Source of the DNA: Mimachlamys varia
Lineage: Eukaryota > Mollusca > Bivalvia > Pectinida > Pectinidae
Assembly: GCA_947623455.1 (NCBI GenBank)
Contig: OX392538.1
Span: 6,014,001-6,078,000, forward strand
Length of the DNA: 64,000 nt
Direction: 5' to 3'
The position numbers and the translations under genes are program-made. The stretch's first letter is position 1. Each line of letters begins with the position of its first letter. The notes under the pieces were generated by a model. The model did no database searches. It was not told the origin of the DNA and saw only the letters and a program-made list of their open reading frames with translations. Shown here one piece after another: positions 39,401-48,374 of this stretch.

Positions 39401-42400
39401 GCACACCATCTAGGGTCAGACATCCCCTAGCTAGGTCCAGAGTCACATTTCTATCTATCATGACATCAAGACCTAGAATGCCATCTGTGGTGAGTTTCGC
39501 AACAACAGCCTCTACCAATATGTTGGTGTTGTCCTCCAACCTAATGTTAAATCTCCCTTGTCCAAGGATCGGTAATTGGTCGCCACTCGCTGTCAGGACC
39601 TCCTTACTTATCTGCTTTAACTCGGGTCTAGCCGCCGGAGAAATGTTGTGATACAGATCTTCCGATATCAGAGTTATGGTTGCCCCTGTGTCAACCAATA
39701 ACTTGGCCTGAGCACCATGTATGTCAGTCTTTACGTACATACCAGCCTCATGGACAGCTGACGACACCCCTAAATTGGCTTTGTGCTCGGTGCGTCTTCG
39801 CCTTCTACGAGTTCTAACTCGCTTCGCCGACCCATTGTCCTTGCTTGTCTGATGTTTTAGTTTAGGGCAATTTCTACGAAAATGACCCTCCTCCTTGCAA
39901 TAGTAGCAAGTTTTTCGACTAGCCTGGTCTTTGTTTGGTTTCTGCTGATGCTGAGCTGAACTCTTTTTGCTTCCCTTCAGCTTCACTACATCATCCTGTA
40001 AAGACTGTAGCTTCTGTTGTATGTCCCTTAACACACTGGACATGTCAGAGTTCTCACTAGCTTTCTCTGTAGTCACACTACTAGCTTTGTCTACTGCAGG
40101 GCTGTCCTCTGTGTTTGTAGCTCTCAGGTGTGCTTTACCATCACTACGTCTCTTTTCAGCTCGATTGTAGGCCTCTAGTTCAACAGCTAACCGTATTGTT
40201 TCTGTTAGGTTTTGAGGTCTTGCTTGCTTTATCCTGATTCGCATGTCTGAATCAGCTAGAGCTTCAATGAACTGCTGCTTAGCCAGTGTATCACGCACAT
40301 CACTGGGCACTGTCGGGTATGCCAGGTTTACTAGTCGTCTGATAGCTTGACCTAACTCTGGCAGACTTTCTGAAGCCTTCTGTCGCCTCTCTAAGAGTTG
40401 AACCCGATATAACTCTGTCTGGTCCGGAGGAGCGAAGCGTTCCTCTAGTGCAGTGACCAGGGACTTGAAATCCTCCTGCTTTGATATGGCCAGATCCCCA
40501 AGGATACCTTGTGCTTGACCCCTCAGTGCAACAGCCAAATACAGTCCCTTCTGATGCTCCGACCAGTTGTTGATGCGGGAACAAGTCTCAAAATGAGACC
40601 TGTAGTCAACCCATGAGGTGGAACCATCATATGTTGCAGCCTTCACGTGCATGGTCTTTATAGGAGTGCTGCGAGCTTTCCTGGTATAGTCCTGCTCTTC
40701 CTCGTCGTCACTGATATAGCTATCATGGTCATAAACTGACCTCCTGTGACGTCTGGGTTGAGGTTTTCTCATTGTCACCCAGTCACGACTACCTCCATCA
40801 ATGTCGCCAACATAGTCAGGGAGCTGGCTTGTTCTCAAATGTGCTCTCCCTCTGGGGAGGTCCCATTTCTCCTCAGTATATGGCCTGGTAGTTGGAGACT
40901 GTTTGAGAATACTATTCCCTTTAGCTTGCAACCTAGCTAAGTCAGACCTCATCTGTCTGATTTCCTGCTCAACCTCATCAACATCAATATCTGACGAGAG
41001 CGGGGGAACAACTATGTTCTGACTATCTACCCCTCTAGTTCTCTCCATTGATGCAACACCAGAGTCCCTATATCTATGAGGTGTAGAGTTAGAGTAACTA
41101 ACATGCCTTTTTATCACCGGTGTTTTTGGGCTCGAGCGACTATGGTACGACATATCCCTGCCCTGGCTCACCGCTTCCTCAATATCCTCTAATGGACTGA
41201 GAACATCATCCTCTAAATAACTAGCCATATTGAAAAACAAATCACACAGCAATACAAATAACAACTATAAAGTATGTCTATAAAAACAGAGTAGTTTTAC
41301 TCACACCCACTAAAATTATAATACAGAAACCTATCTACAGGGATCCCACCGCTGCCACCAAATTTATGTAACGTATCGGGGGTCCGTACCCTAGTCACTT
41401 CTAAGGATCCCTGTGTTATAGGCCTGTCTATAACTATACTACAGTTGCAAATATATACAAATATGTGTTACTACCTTGTAACGCTTAGCATCATATACAG
41501 AATGTCACAGCGTACCTCGCTGTACATGTACACAGGACTCTGTCAACGGTAACGAAACACTGTAACATGCAGAGTTATCCTACAACCGCACATACAGGTA
41601 CAAACGAGACTGCTGACACATAAAATAACTCAAGACATATATTCAAGTTGTAAACTATATACACTATACAGCTGCTTGCTGTCAATGCCCTAATGTATAG
41701 TACTATATCGACTATGTCGCCGACCACCGTGTCACGACCAACACCGATACCCTGTGCTCTACTCGGGCTGTGGTTATGAGCGTGTCGTAATCACACTACG
41801 CACTAACACAGGCTACCGTGCTAGCGACAACTCAAGACCTATGGTCATGAGCGCTCACGACCTACTGCAGTAGTCGTGAGCTGCTGTATACTCGCGACCT
41901 CACGGTATACCCGCGACACAGGTAGCTGTGAGCAATGAAGCTCCGAACAATAACCACGGTTCCTATCTGTAGTCGAGGTACTATATAACTATAGACAGGA
42001 CACAAATCAAGGTACGACTTATTCAGTCACATCTATCTCTCTGTGTCCACGCCTATGGAATGAAACTATAATAAAAGCTATCTGCTCCGTATCAAATATA
42101 ACTCACTACGACTACGCGTGTATATGTACACACACTGCCGTACACCTCAGGCAGTGTCCCCTAGGCAGTAAACAGTAAAACTAACGCCGGCTACCAATGC
42201 ACGGCACCTCTCCCAGCTAGCTACGACAAACCCTAGCTGGCGACCACGCACAGTGCTTAATACACGTGCTCACGACTACCCTCTGGTCAGAACCACAGTA
42301 CAAGGTCTAGTCGTCTGTTAACTCTATACAGCTATGGTAGGATCAAGGCAGGCTGACAACAGCCACTTCTATCTCTCACTACCCAAAGCCGGACTTGCTG

Positions 42401-44353
42401 TCTATCGCTAGTGTTAACACGCCGAGCTCAGAACAGAACTTTAACATGCATCAGCTAAATCACAAACTACTTAATATAATTATACAATGAGCCGTAACGC
42501 TCACCGCTCACATGTACGGTGTCTTCACAACTGAGCTGTTACATTGAGCAAGCTACCTTCAACGACCGTACAAAGGGGCACAACTCTAGCTCTCCTGTTC
42601 TCCAAACACACACACCACAACTCAGCGAACCTACTTGCTCTCACGCCCCGCTGTGTCAAACGCACTAATTGGACGAGCAAACCCAGGCTATTCACGCGAG
42701 TGATTTATATGTTGTGCGTTTCTGCCAGCGTGTTACGATTATCTCAACCGCATAGCAATGAGACGTGACGCGTGTAACAGTGAGCCTGGCCGAGAACAAG
42801 GCACTATTTCAGCCTATCCCTCAACACTGCTCATCTGCACAGCTATACTTCGTACACGAGCTCAGATGCTATTATTGTAACACACCTACCACTTTGAGAT
42901 GTTCTCTCCTCGATGGTCTGAACAGGACTGCCCGATTCTCGCTGGAATCTGGCCTTATATACCCTCCGTCTATCCTAGTGACCCCTAGCGGCGAGTATGA
43001 TACAATCACATAAAAGTTTGTACGGTATGCCTAAAAACTATCTATCTGCTAAGCGCTTGAATAACAAAGATAACACAAAATGATTAACGCCAATAGAACC
43101 TAAACAATATACTCAATCATCGAAGGTAGGGTTACGAAATATATACATTCATCACATATGTGTTCCAAATTATGTTTGTTTCATGGCTTTCTTTAAGTGC
43201 TTTGTAAGATCAGACAGGATTCAAATTTATCTTTCTCCCTTTTTCACATATTTTTCTCTTATTTTTTTTTTAGATTAGCTTTGCAGTGGGAATGAGCAAA
43301 TGTCTTCCAGACTTGGTTAAGTCTGAAATGAAAAATTGTGACCTGGAAGTAAAATCTTTACTGCAGCTCTTAAGCACAAATCTTGAAAGGTAGAATTATT
43401 ACAGTTTACTTTAGGGCAATTCCTTAATTGTGTGGGGGAGGTGGGTGGCACATGTTTTGATATACCATGGATGGTGGGGTGAAAACCATATCTGCCTACC
43501 ATTTCTTATATAAAATCTCTATTAATATTTGACGGGTGGCCGGGTCTCTGAAAAAGTGCCTCCCACCCCTCCCATATGGTTAATTCTGGAACAGCCCTTA
43601 TAGATATTTGTTTGTATTAAAACAGACCAACTACATTTTAGATATAAAACAGATAATTTTTCAACACAGTTGGAATATTTTTACTTAATGATACCCACAA
43701 ATCTACATATTAAGCTCTTATCATTTTGCAGTTAAAGTATCTTAAATTTCAGTGTTTTTTGTATGACAGTAAAATGGTTTTAAAATATCATGTTAGTCAA
43801 AGATGTATACAATTTGTATATATACACATAACATTGATTTGCAATTCATTTCCTTTGGTATAGCGAGTTCACTGAAAACAGAGAACATGCCCTTGGTGCT
43901 CTGAGGAATTACACCTTGACAAGAAAGGAGAAGAATTTATTTGGAGAAGATCCAGGACATGTGCTTAAAGCACACAGGATAACTTCCAAAATTGGGACCA
44001 TTGACTGTGAAGAATACAAGAGGACTCGCAACAAGAACTCACACATTATACAATACTATCCAGAGAAATATGGCAGTGTCAGATATTTCTTAAAAACAGA
44101 AAATGGTTTGATTGCAGTTGTAAATAAATTTGAGGTAGAGCAGACGACATTGTTTGCCTTCAGCAGCATAGAAAATGCTGTTCTAAAACAGTATGAACTG
44201 AAAATTTTGCCACAATACAAACAAGTGGCTGAGAATAGCACAGAACAGGAGTTAGTTCCTGTTAGAAACATTATCTGCAAATGCATCCTCATCAAATGTC
44301 TACCAAACAAAAAACTTATTTCCATTCCATCTAACATGCTTGAACACAACTAA
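30456..44353 (+). CDS. Tnp2/CACTA-like transposase-family protein without a catalytic core, seven exons
   Basis: Exons are 30456-30603, 31007-31696, 32609-32698 (or from 32605), 33218-33415, 33741-33898, 43274-43389 and 43864-44353. With the 32609 start they join in one frame of 1890 nt (629 aa). Exon 1 begins at its ATG directly after an AAG acceptor; TGA stops block the same frame upstream. Residues about 57-140 are acidic and serine-rich. A zinc-ribbon-like CDTC...CSKPRC pair lies at about 237-255. From about residue 280 the protein matches the DUF4218-like half of Tnp2/EnSpm transposases, including MHMLKHLPEF, GPLFHYSCFGFESMN and IHGTR, and ends with an SIPSNMLEHN tail. The RNase-H-like DDE domain that normally lies between these halves is absent; only 0.9 kb of non-coding DNA holding a palindrome separates exons 2 and 3. 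It may therefore be a disabled transposase or a core-less regulatory protein. Intron 5 contains a complete antisense LTR retrotransposon. Confidence 0.82.
31850..31932. mobile_element. Small foldback element fragment next to the palindrome
   Basis: TTTATCCTGCATAAGCCCAG at the left and TGGGCTTATTTAAGGATTAA at the right form an imperfect inverted pair flanking about 45 bp. The right end runs directly into the 148-bp palindrome, so its terminal bases are shared or overwritten. It is likely a short non-autonomous element; the family is not identified. Confidence 0.4.
31923..32070. repeat. 148-bp near-perfect palindrome (65-bp arms, 18-nt loop)
   Basis: The left arm 31923-31987 and right arm 32006-32070 are reverse complements with a single mismatch near the outer end; the loop is 31988-32005. 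It lies in the intron between exons 2 and 3 of the transposase-family gene, where the missing catalytic core would be encoded. The arms match too well for an old repeat, so it is recent or maintained, or an assembly foldback. Confidence 0.95.
32203..32330 (+). repeat. Two diverged copies of a 64-bp direct repeat
   Basis: TAGCTCCGCCCACGTTTATT at 32203 and TAGCTCCACCCACATGAATT at 32267 start units that stay similar through GTTGNTGACGTCA / GTTGTCGATGTCAT. The first carries a CRE-like TGACGTCA at 32228-32235. It lies in intron 2 of the transposase-family gene. Confidence 0.6.
34016..35805 (-). repeat. 3' LTR of the retrotransposon (element orientation)
   Basis: Second copy of the 1790-bp LTR, preceded in element orientation by the purine-rich tract at 35806-35821. 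Start and end both sit exactly 7351 bases before their counterparts in the other LTR. Confidence 0.97.
35806..35821 (-). other. Polypurine tract for plus-strand priming
   Basis: Element-strand GGAGGCGTGGGTAA lies directly before the TG of the 3' LTR, the expected position and composition for a polypurine tract. Confidence 0.7.
35943..41264 (-). CDS. gag-pol: Gag-Pol polyprotein of Ty3/gypsy retrotransposon, 1773 codons, intact
   Basis: A single open frame encodes gag and pol with no frameshift. Order: gag capsid-like region about residues 200-370; CCHC zinc knuckle C453, C456, H461, C466; a basic stretch about 481-495; aspartic protease DTG at 525-527 with GILGLD at 595-600; reverse transcriptase about 800-1000 with YLDD at 950-953; RNase H with D1097, E1140 and D1165; integrase zinc finger H1343, H1350, C1380, C1383; integrase core D1412, D1472, E1508 (D,D35E spacing); and a GPF module at 1649-1651. 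No chromodomain is evident. The order RT-RNaseH-integrase is that of Ty3/gypsy. The second Met (residue 13) has as good a claim to be the start. All catalytic residues named are present, so it could be active. Confidence 0.96.
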   Translation of the reverse strand: MLFVLLCDLFFNMASYLEDDVLSPLEDIEEAVSQGRDMSYHSRSSPKTPVIKRHVSYSNSTPHRYRDSGVASMERTRGVDSQNIVVPPLSSDIDVDEVEQEIRQMRSDLARLQAKGNSILKQSPTTRPYTEEKWDLPRGRAHLRTSQLPDYVGDIDGGSRDWVTMRKPQPRRHRRSVYDHDSYISDDEEEQDYTRKARSTPIKTMHVKAATYDGSTSWVDYRSHFETCSRINNWSEHQKGLYLAVALRGQAQGILGDLAISKQEDFKSLVTALEERFAPPDQTELYRVQLLERRQKASESLPELGQAIRRLVNLAYPTVPSDVRDTLAKQQFIEALADSDMRIRIKQARPQNLTETIRLAVELEAYNRAEKRRSDGKAHLRATNTEDSPAVDKASSVTTEKASENSDMSSVLRDIQQKLQSLQDDVVKLKGSKKSSAQHQQKPNKDQASRKTCYYCKEEGHFRRNCPKLKHQTSKDNGSAKRVRTRRRRRRTEHKANLGVSSAVHEAGMYVKTDIHGAQAKLLVDTGATITLISEDLYHNISPAARPELKQISKEVLTASGDQLPILGQGRFNIRLEDNTNILVEAVVAKLTTDGILGLDVMIDRNVTLDLARGCLTLDGVHVEAKYEGTMGCFRVCTTERISVPAKSEVIVPGKVCVPDGKAMQGNTLIVEGFESFLKSDRAIIGRSLVDNVATVPVRMMNTSEEDKLIYPGTTIAQVSAIQSVVEEIQESQPHSSNSLREDLAKLLEASKTSLTAKQYQELGHLLQRYEGLFAASDEDLGRTDVVKHKINTGDARPIKQPLRRVPGNMGPEVDKQVQNMLDRGVIKKSSSPWSSGIVLVKKKDGTMRFCVDYRRLNAVSIPDAYPLPRIDETLDQLAGCSWFSTLDLNSGYWQVELDAEDRAKTAFATRTGLYEFQVMPFGLNSAPATFERLMETVLAGLQWQVCLIYLDDVIIVGRSFEEMIVNLEKVFDRLLAAGLKLKARKCLLCAKKVLYLGHVISEAGVSTDPAKTKTVEQWPVPGNVRELRSFLGFCSYYRRFIKDFAKIAKCLHKLTEKGRTFEWSSSCQEALETLKRLLVTAPILAHPDFTKEFILDTDASNDAIGAVLSQIVDDVERPVAFASRTLTKAERGYCVTRKELLAVVYFTKYLRHYLYGRRFTVRTDHSSLRWLLNFKNPEGQMARWLQVLSSYDMTIVHRPGVKHQNADSLSRLPCRQCGYEPEWESKSLADDHICAVHDTPHCCGVVSTGVMPEESDETKPEPALQEKQEGDEDIKLVLAWVREGKKPAFKSIEGRNMTVKSLWSQFEALSVNAGMLYRESPNGTLQVVLPKSERRTVLGHTHDNRTAGHLGLRKTLAKIRQSYYWPGLQADVKRYVAGCIQCSRGKNPNRTKRAPMQVVETGFPMERLAIDILCELPVTDHGNRHILVISDYYTKWTESYAMPNMEAQTVAKILVEEVICRFGVPTMVHSDQGVQFESALFSEMCKLLQIRKTRTTPYHPKSDGMVERFNRTLIAMLRTVVNEHQTDWDQQLPYVLMAYRSAEHETTSCTPNFMMLGRETSTPLDIQYAMPRNVKAIPQNQWAWQLQETMEDAHQLVRENVKGAMQRQKRNHDQKLSWESFKPGEEVFVFFPNVKTGLSPKLSCRWRGPFRVLTKLTDVTYKVRCGRKGKAKVIHADRLKRRNVQVLRGEKAQEHSGLRDRQTQVDESCFNFSNVGGAASSEDNVGSELIDIPIEVDSDAENGDGEKEFDTNSRPTRSRRAPRWHSSYTTEY
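41341..41360 (-). other. Primer-binding site, complementary to tRNA-Leu 3' end
   Basis: In element orientation TGGTGGCAGCGGTGGGAT follows the LTR after 6 nt. This is complementary to a tRNA ending ATCCCACCGCTGCCA plus CCA, which matches the 3' end of animal tRNA-Leu(AAG) as I recall it. Confidence 0.85.
41367..43156 (-). repeat. 5' LTR of the retrotransposon (element orientation)
   Basis: In element orientation it begins TGTGATGAATG and ends CGATACGTTACA, keeping the TG...CA ends. It matches 34016-35805 base for base in the stretches compared. At 1790 bp it is long for a Metaviridae LTR. Short open frames inside it occur in both copies and look incidental. Confidence 0.97.
43414..43597 (-). 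mobile_element. PIF/Harbinger-type MITE, copy 2, in last intron of the transposase-family gene
   Basis: 184 bp running from GGGCAATTCCTTAATTG to TTCTGGAACAGCCC, with TTA on both sides (43411-43413 and 43598-43600). The interior matches the reverse of the 26503-26692 copy, for example GGTAGGCAGAT and GTGCCTCCCACC segments. Confidence 0.85.
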
Positions 44354-44494
44354 AAGTTGCATCAGTATTTCATTGAGTTATTACTTAGAAACTTGAAAAG
44401 CAAATGTCCTCCATAACTAAATATCTACAATAATATATAGTATCATAGTTTGTGTTGTACACTTCACCAGTGCTTAATGTCAAGTGGAATGTGT

Positions 44495-44500
44495 AATAAA
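44495..44500 (+). terminator. AATAAA polyadenylation signal of the transposase-family gene
   Basis: AATAAA lies 142 nt after the TAA stop at 44353, a normal 3' UTR distance. Cleavage would be expected near 44515. Confidence 0.55.
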
Positions 44501-44515
44501 TGATGAATGAATTTT

Positions 44516-45087
44516 AATATTGGTGAAGTATAATCCACCCAAGTAATGGTTTCATTACAGAAAAAATCTGTATCTTTACCTGTGTTATTGTGGAAATTAC
44601 ACAATTCCATCCATTGTATAAGTTAAGTGCTTTGTAAGTATAAGTCAATAACTTTGTAGATAATTATATAAAAAATCTTATAGGCATATACGCTGCTTAC
44701 AATGAGATATAAAGTTATCATTTTAAATATTGAAGTTTATGTACTTATGTTGCAAAATGAGGACATCAGTTTTGAACTACAATTAATTCATTGGGTATAT
44801 AATCTGGTGCAATGAAAAAAGTTTTACAATGGTGTTCAATTTGTTACTTTTTCTTTTATATACTTAAAACATTGATGTGTTCCGTGGACAGAGATATATA
44901 ATTGACCCTCCTGTGAAGGTTAATTGGCTATATCCAGTCAACACTTGGCAAACTTTATGTAGATCAGTCAAACCCTCATGTTGAGTTATGATAAAGTTTC
45001 CTTGTCCACAGAAAAGACCTGTTCTATTTATCTTCTTTGCTTCCACTACATATCAAACATCAAGATTGGGATACTGATTTCAACAAG
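44516..45087. other. AT-rich interior of the large transposon, 3' of the transposase-family gene
   Basis: No coding potential or repeat recognised between the polyadenylation signal and the right subterminal palindromes. Confidence 0.5.
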
Positions 45088-45282
45088 CCGGGATAATTTA
45101 GTCACCGGGATTTTTCCAAGCGGGATCCCGATATTTCATAGTTTTCCCGGTTTGCTTGAACCGGGATCCCGGTCAAATGTACTAATCCCGCCGGGATATG
45201 CCGGAATTCCAAATCCCGGCGGGATCCACCCGGGATCCCGGCAGATCCCGGCGGGATCCCGATATGATTTTCTCTTGGGATA
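45088..45282. repeat. Right subterminal array of CGGGATCCCG palindromes and inverted end
   Basis: This shorter, more diverged array carries the same CGGGATCCCG and CCCGGCGGGATC motifs as 24582-24920 and ends in the inverted terminal repeat TTTTCTCTTGGGAT at 45268-45281. CAG follows at 45283-45285. The motif spacing is less regular than on the left. Confidence 0.85.
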
Positions 45283-45285
45283 CAG

Positions 45286-46263
45286 ACAGGAATCACGTCA
45301 GACTACAAATTACATATGCAGATGCTGCAAGTATTAGGTGTGGACGTTAACAGGAGATTATCCCGTCTCCGATCGGAGCATCCGTGTAGCTTTAGGAGGC
45401 GGAGATGTTCGGGATGTCGTGTCCGGTGGCTAAGGTGTACACGTATAATAAGTGACGATACGTAAGATGTTTGAATACGTAAACAACTAAATACAACATT
45501 TCTGACGCTAATTTATTCCGGATCCTGGTGTAAAAGGGGATAATTTGGAGAGTAAGGGATATTTTAATATCTGGTGTCATACATTTTAGTTCGCTCTAAT
45601 CAATCAATAGTAATACAGAAGTTGGACTCAGACGATCGAATTAACCGCTATTTTACTGAGGGATGATAGTACATCAACATCTGAATTATTTCTGGTCACA
45701 TTGATGATTTATTTTTAAGTTTCATCTCAAAGGTTCATGTATATAATTGTATTAACAAGTCTTCCTGAAGAGAAGAAAAACAAGAATTGTGGAGGGACAG
45801 TAATTTACCTCCCACTGAAGACACATTTGAAATCTTCCAATTCAGTGGTTGGAATAGTTCGTTATAACTTTTCAGGGTTAATTATAATATATATATACAT
45901 TCAAAGGGTTGTTATTTTCGGTTTGTCCCATCAGTGCAAAGAATGCCAAAGTGGAGTAATATCTTGGTCACTGAGGTTAAGGCAAAATAATTTAATTACC
46001 AGGTCTGTGATTGGGTTAAATGTTTAAGAATTGTATTGATTCAATGAATTGAACTGAATTGATTGCATGTTGAATTGAGCAATTGTATACAATGATTTAA
46101 CAGGGAATATTTGAATGCGGAATGTAGAGGAGTGATTTTCATTTTAAACATCAACTTTTCTTGATATTCAATTAATATTCAGTTAAACGCCAATTTATGT
46201 CAACTTTCGTCAACTACAATAATTTTAAAACAACTTATTTCAAAGTATATTAATCACTTTTCA
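45286..46263. other. No gene recognised; right flank of the large transposon
   Basis: Single-copy-looking DNA with a GC-richer patch at 45340-45440. No frame with domain or splice support. Confidence 0.45.
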
Positions 46264-46416
46264 TTGCCCATATATTAATGGGTGGGAGGGATTATAAATT
46301 ACTCTGAGAAAACCCATGTGACATAGGTGACCCATACCTTTCCACATCCCTTAGTGGAATCGAACCCTGGTCAACATGGTTAAAGGTGAGTATGTTATCA
46401 CTTCACCACGCCACCA
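46264..46416 (-). mobile_element. tRNA-derived SINE
   Basis: On the minus strand an A-box-like GTGGCGTGGTGAAGTG is followed by a B box GGTTCGATTCC (46355-46366 region), giving an RNA polymerase III promoter. Downstream comes CATGGGTTTTCTCAGAGTA and CCCTCCCACCC, matching the conserved central domain I recall from several invertebrate SINE families (GTGGGTTTTCTCCGGGTACTC). The tail is not clearly defined. Confidence 0.75.
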
Positions 46417-46779
46417 CATTGATTTAAACAGATGTTAATGTTTGTATGTTACAATGTATCCTTACAAATTAACATGGCTAGCAATGTTACCCAGACAGCC
46501 AACGAACATCAATGGAATTCGCGTTCAGAAGACTTCCCCCTGTAAAGAGTGGTCTAATTTAGTCAGCACTTACTTGTTTTAAAGGAGTTCACAAAGAGTT
46601 AATCCATGTGTCCTTAACTGATCATGTTAATGAGAAAGTTGGAAATATGGTTTTTAATATTGTCACTTTTAACAAACTGTACACAAGAACATAAGTTAGA
46701 AACAGTAAAAAACACATGTAGCAGGATTGAAGTATGTACATGCCCACTTTATACTCTCTGATGTCCTCAATACTAAAAT

Positions 46780-47950
46780 TGTTCCACAGTTGAAAAAAAT
46801 AAGTCTTTAACCAAATTGTCCGGACTAACAAGGTTCAACTGTAAATACAAACCAAAGAGTCCAAAATTAACAAGGTTTTACTGTACATACAATTCCAAAG
46901 TGTCCAAACTAACAAGGTTCTACTTTACACACAAATCAAAGTGTCCAAACTAACAAGGTTCTACTTTACATACAATTCCAAAGTGTCCAAACTAACAAGG
47001 TTCTACTTTACACACAAATCAAAGTGTCCAAATTAACAATGTACAAATGTGAACAACAACCAAAGAGTCCAAAATTAACAAGGTTCTACTTTACATACAA
47101 TTCCAAAGTGTCCAAACTAACAAGGTTCTACTTTACACACAAATCAAAGTGTCCAAATTAACAATGTACAAATATGCACACAAACCAAAGTGTCCAAAAT
47201 ACCAAAGTGTCAAAACTAACAATTAAGTTCTACTTTACATACAAACCAAAGAGTCAAAATTTACAAGGTTCCACTATACATACAACTCCAAAGTGTCCAA
47301 ACTACCAAAGTGTCCAAACTACCAAAGTGTCCAAACTACCAAAGTGTCCAAACTTAACAGGGTTCTACTATTCGCACAAATGAAAGTGTCCTAATTAAAA
47401 AAATACTTCTGTGCACACAAACCACCAAAGTGTCCAAAATACCAAAGTGTCCAAACTAACAATGTTCTACGGTACACCCAAATCAAAGTGTCCAAACTAA
47501 CAAGGTTCTACGGTACACCCAAACCAAAATGTCCAAACTAACAATGTTCCACTGTAGACAGAAACAAATTATCCAGACTAACAAAGTTCCACTGTTCATG
47601 CAAACCAAAGTGTTCAAACTAACAAGGTTCTACTGAACACACAAACCAAAGTGTCCAAACTAACAAGGTTCTACTGAACACACAAACCAAAGTGTCCAAA
47701 CTAACAATGTTCCACTGTAGACAGAAACAAATTATCCAGACTAACAAGTTCCACTGTTCATGCAAACCAAAGTGTCCAATCTAACAAGGTTCTATTGAAC
47801 ACACAATCCAAAGTGTCCAAATTAAGAAGGTTCTACTGAACACACAAACAAAAGTGTCCAAACTAACAATGTTCTATACACACAAGATAAAGTGTCCAAA
47901 CTAACAAGGCTCTACTCTACACACAAGCAAAGGTATCCATTCAGTCACCG
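46780..47950 (+). repeat. 41-bp degenerate minisatellite, about 28 units
   Basis: The unit contains CAAAGTGTCCAAACTAACAA then GGTTCTACTTTACACACAAA. Copies vary in length (40-45 bp, with short CTACCAAAGTGTCCAAA sub-repeats at 47300-47345). It is more diverged than the other arrays in the window. Confidence 0.92.
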
Positions 47951-48306
47951 ACCGCAGTGTTCAGCCAAACACAGGTTTACTGAACAGCCACAATTAGATG
48001 TCCAGAATAACACATTTTGGCTTAACATATTTTACAGCTTGCTAAAGTAAATAAATGTCCTTGATTTTTTACACTTGTTTTTACTCAGAGCCTTGGATTG
48101 ATATGCAAAATTTCATACAATGAGTATTCTGACCACTTTCCTACTGTGGAGTTACACACTTTTCATTAATGTGAAGTTAATTATCTATGTGTTTAATGTG
48201 TAAGAAGTGTGTTGGGGTCTGTATCTGGCCGATTGGCAGGACCACTGGACCTCTGGATATATTCATTAGACTGTTGGGTGTTAATGATGTCATTTGTGTT
48301 TTGTAG

Positions 48307-48374
48307 AGGAACGGAAGTCTGACTTGGAGACATTGACAGGTGTGAAAATTGTTCGGGCAGGAATCGGATACAGG
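48307..48374 (+). CDS. Candidate internal exon, 68 bp (unidentified gene)
   Basis: A good acceptor (TTTGTGTTTTGTAG) precedes it and a strong donor (AGG then GTGAGT) follows. Read with two bases completing a previous codon, it encodes SDLETLTGVKIVRAGIGYR preceded by ERK, with no stop and a protein-like composition. The LETLTG pattern resembles coiled-coil-to-globular junctions of some kinetochore proteins, but I do not assign a family. No partner exons were recognised in the window. Confidence 0.35.

Larger units (their letters stand above)
34016..43156 (-). mobile_element. Full-length Ty3/gypsy (Metaviridae) LTR retrotransposon
   Basis: The element is 9141 bp with 1790-bp LTRs at both ends, TATG duplicated at 34012-34015 and 43157-43160, a tRNA-Leu primer site next to the right LTR, a purine-rich tract next to the left LTR and one gag-pol frame on the minus strand. 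The two LTRs show no length change (offset 7351 throughout) and no base difference in the rows I compared, so insertion is very recent. It sits in intron 5 of the transposase-family gene, antisense to it, leaving exons 33741-33898 and 43274-43389 intact. No envelope-like frame is present between pol and the left LTR. Confidence 0.97.
24564..45282. mobile_element. Large EnSpm/CACTA-like DNA transposon with BEN and transposase-family genes
   Basis: Seen: the left end reads CATCCCAAGAGAAAA and the right end, inverted, reads TATCCCAAGAGAAAA, so 14 bases match exactly after the first base. CAG precedes the left end (24561-24563) and follows the right end (45283-45285); ACAG also fits if the end is shifted by one. 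Immediately inside both ends lie arrays of CGGGATCCCG palindromes. Two divergent spliced genes lie between: a BEN-domain gene (minus) and a Tnp2-like gene (plus). Known: CACTA/EnSpm elements make 3-bp target duplications, carry subterminal repeat arrays and often encode a transposase plus a DNA-binding helper. Inferred: the whole 20.7 kb is one element, about 11.6 kb before the LTR retrotransposon landed. The termini are not CACTA, so family assignment rests on the transposase-like gene. Confidence 0.72.

Noticed and set aside
37270..40940. Several plus-strand frames inside the retrotransposon
   Set aside because: They are opposite-strand shadows of the gag-pol frame.
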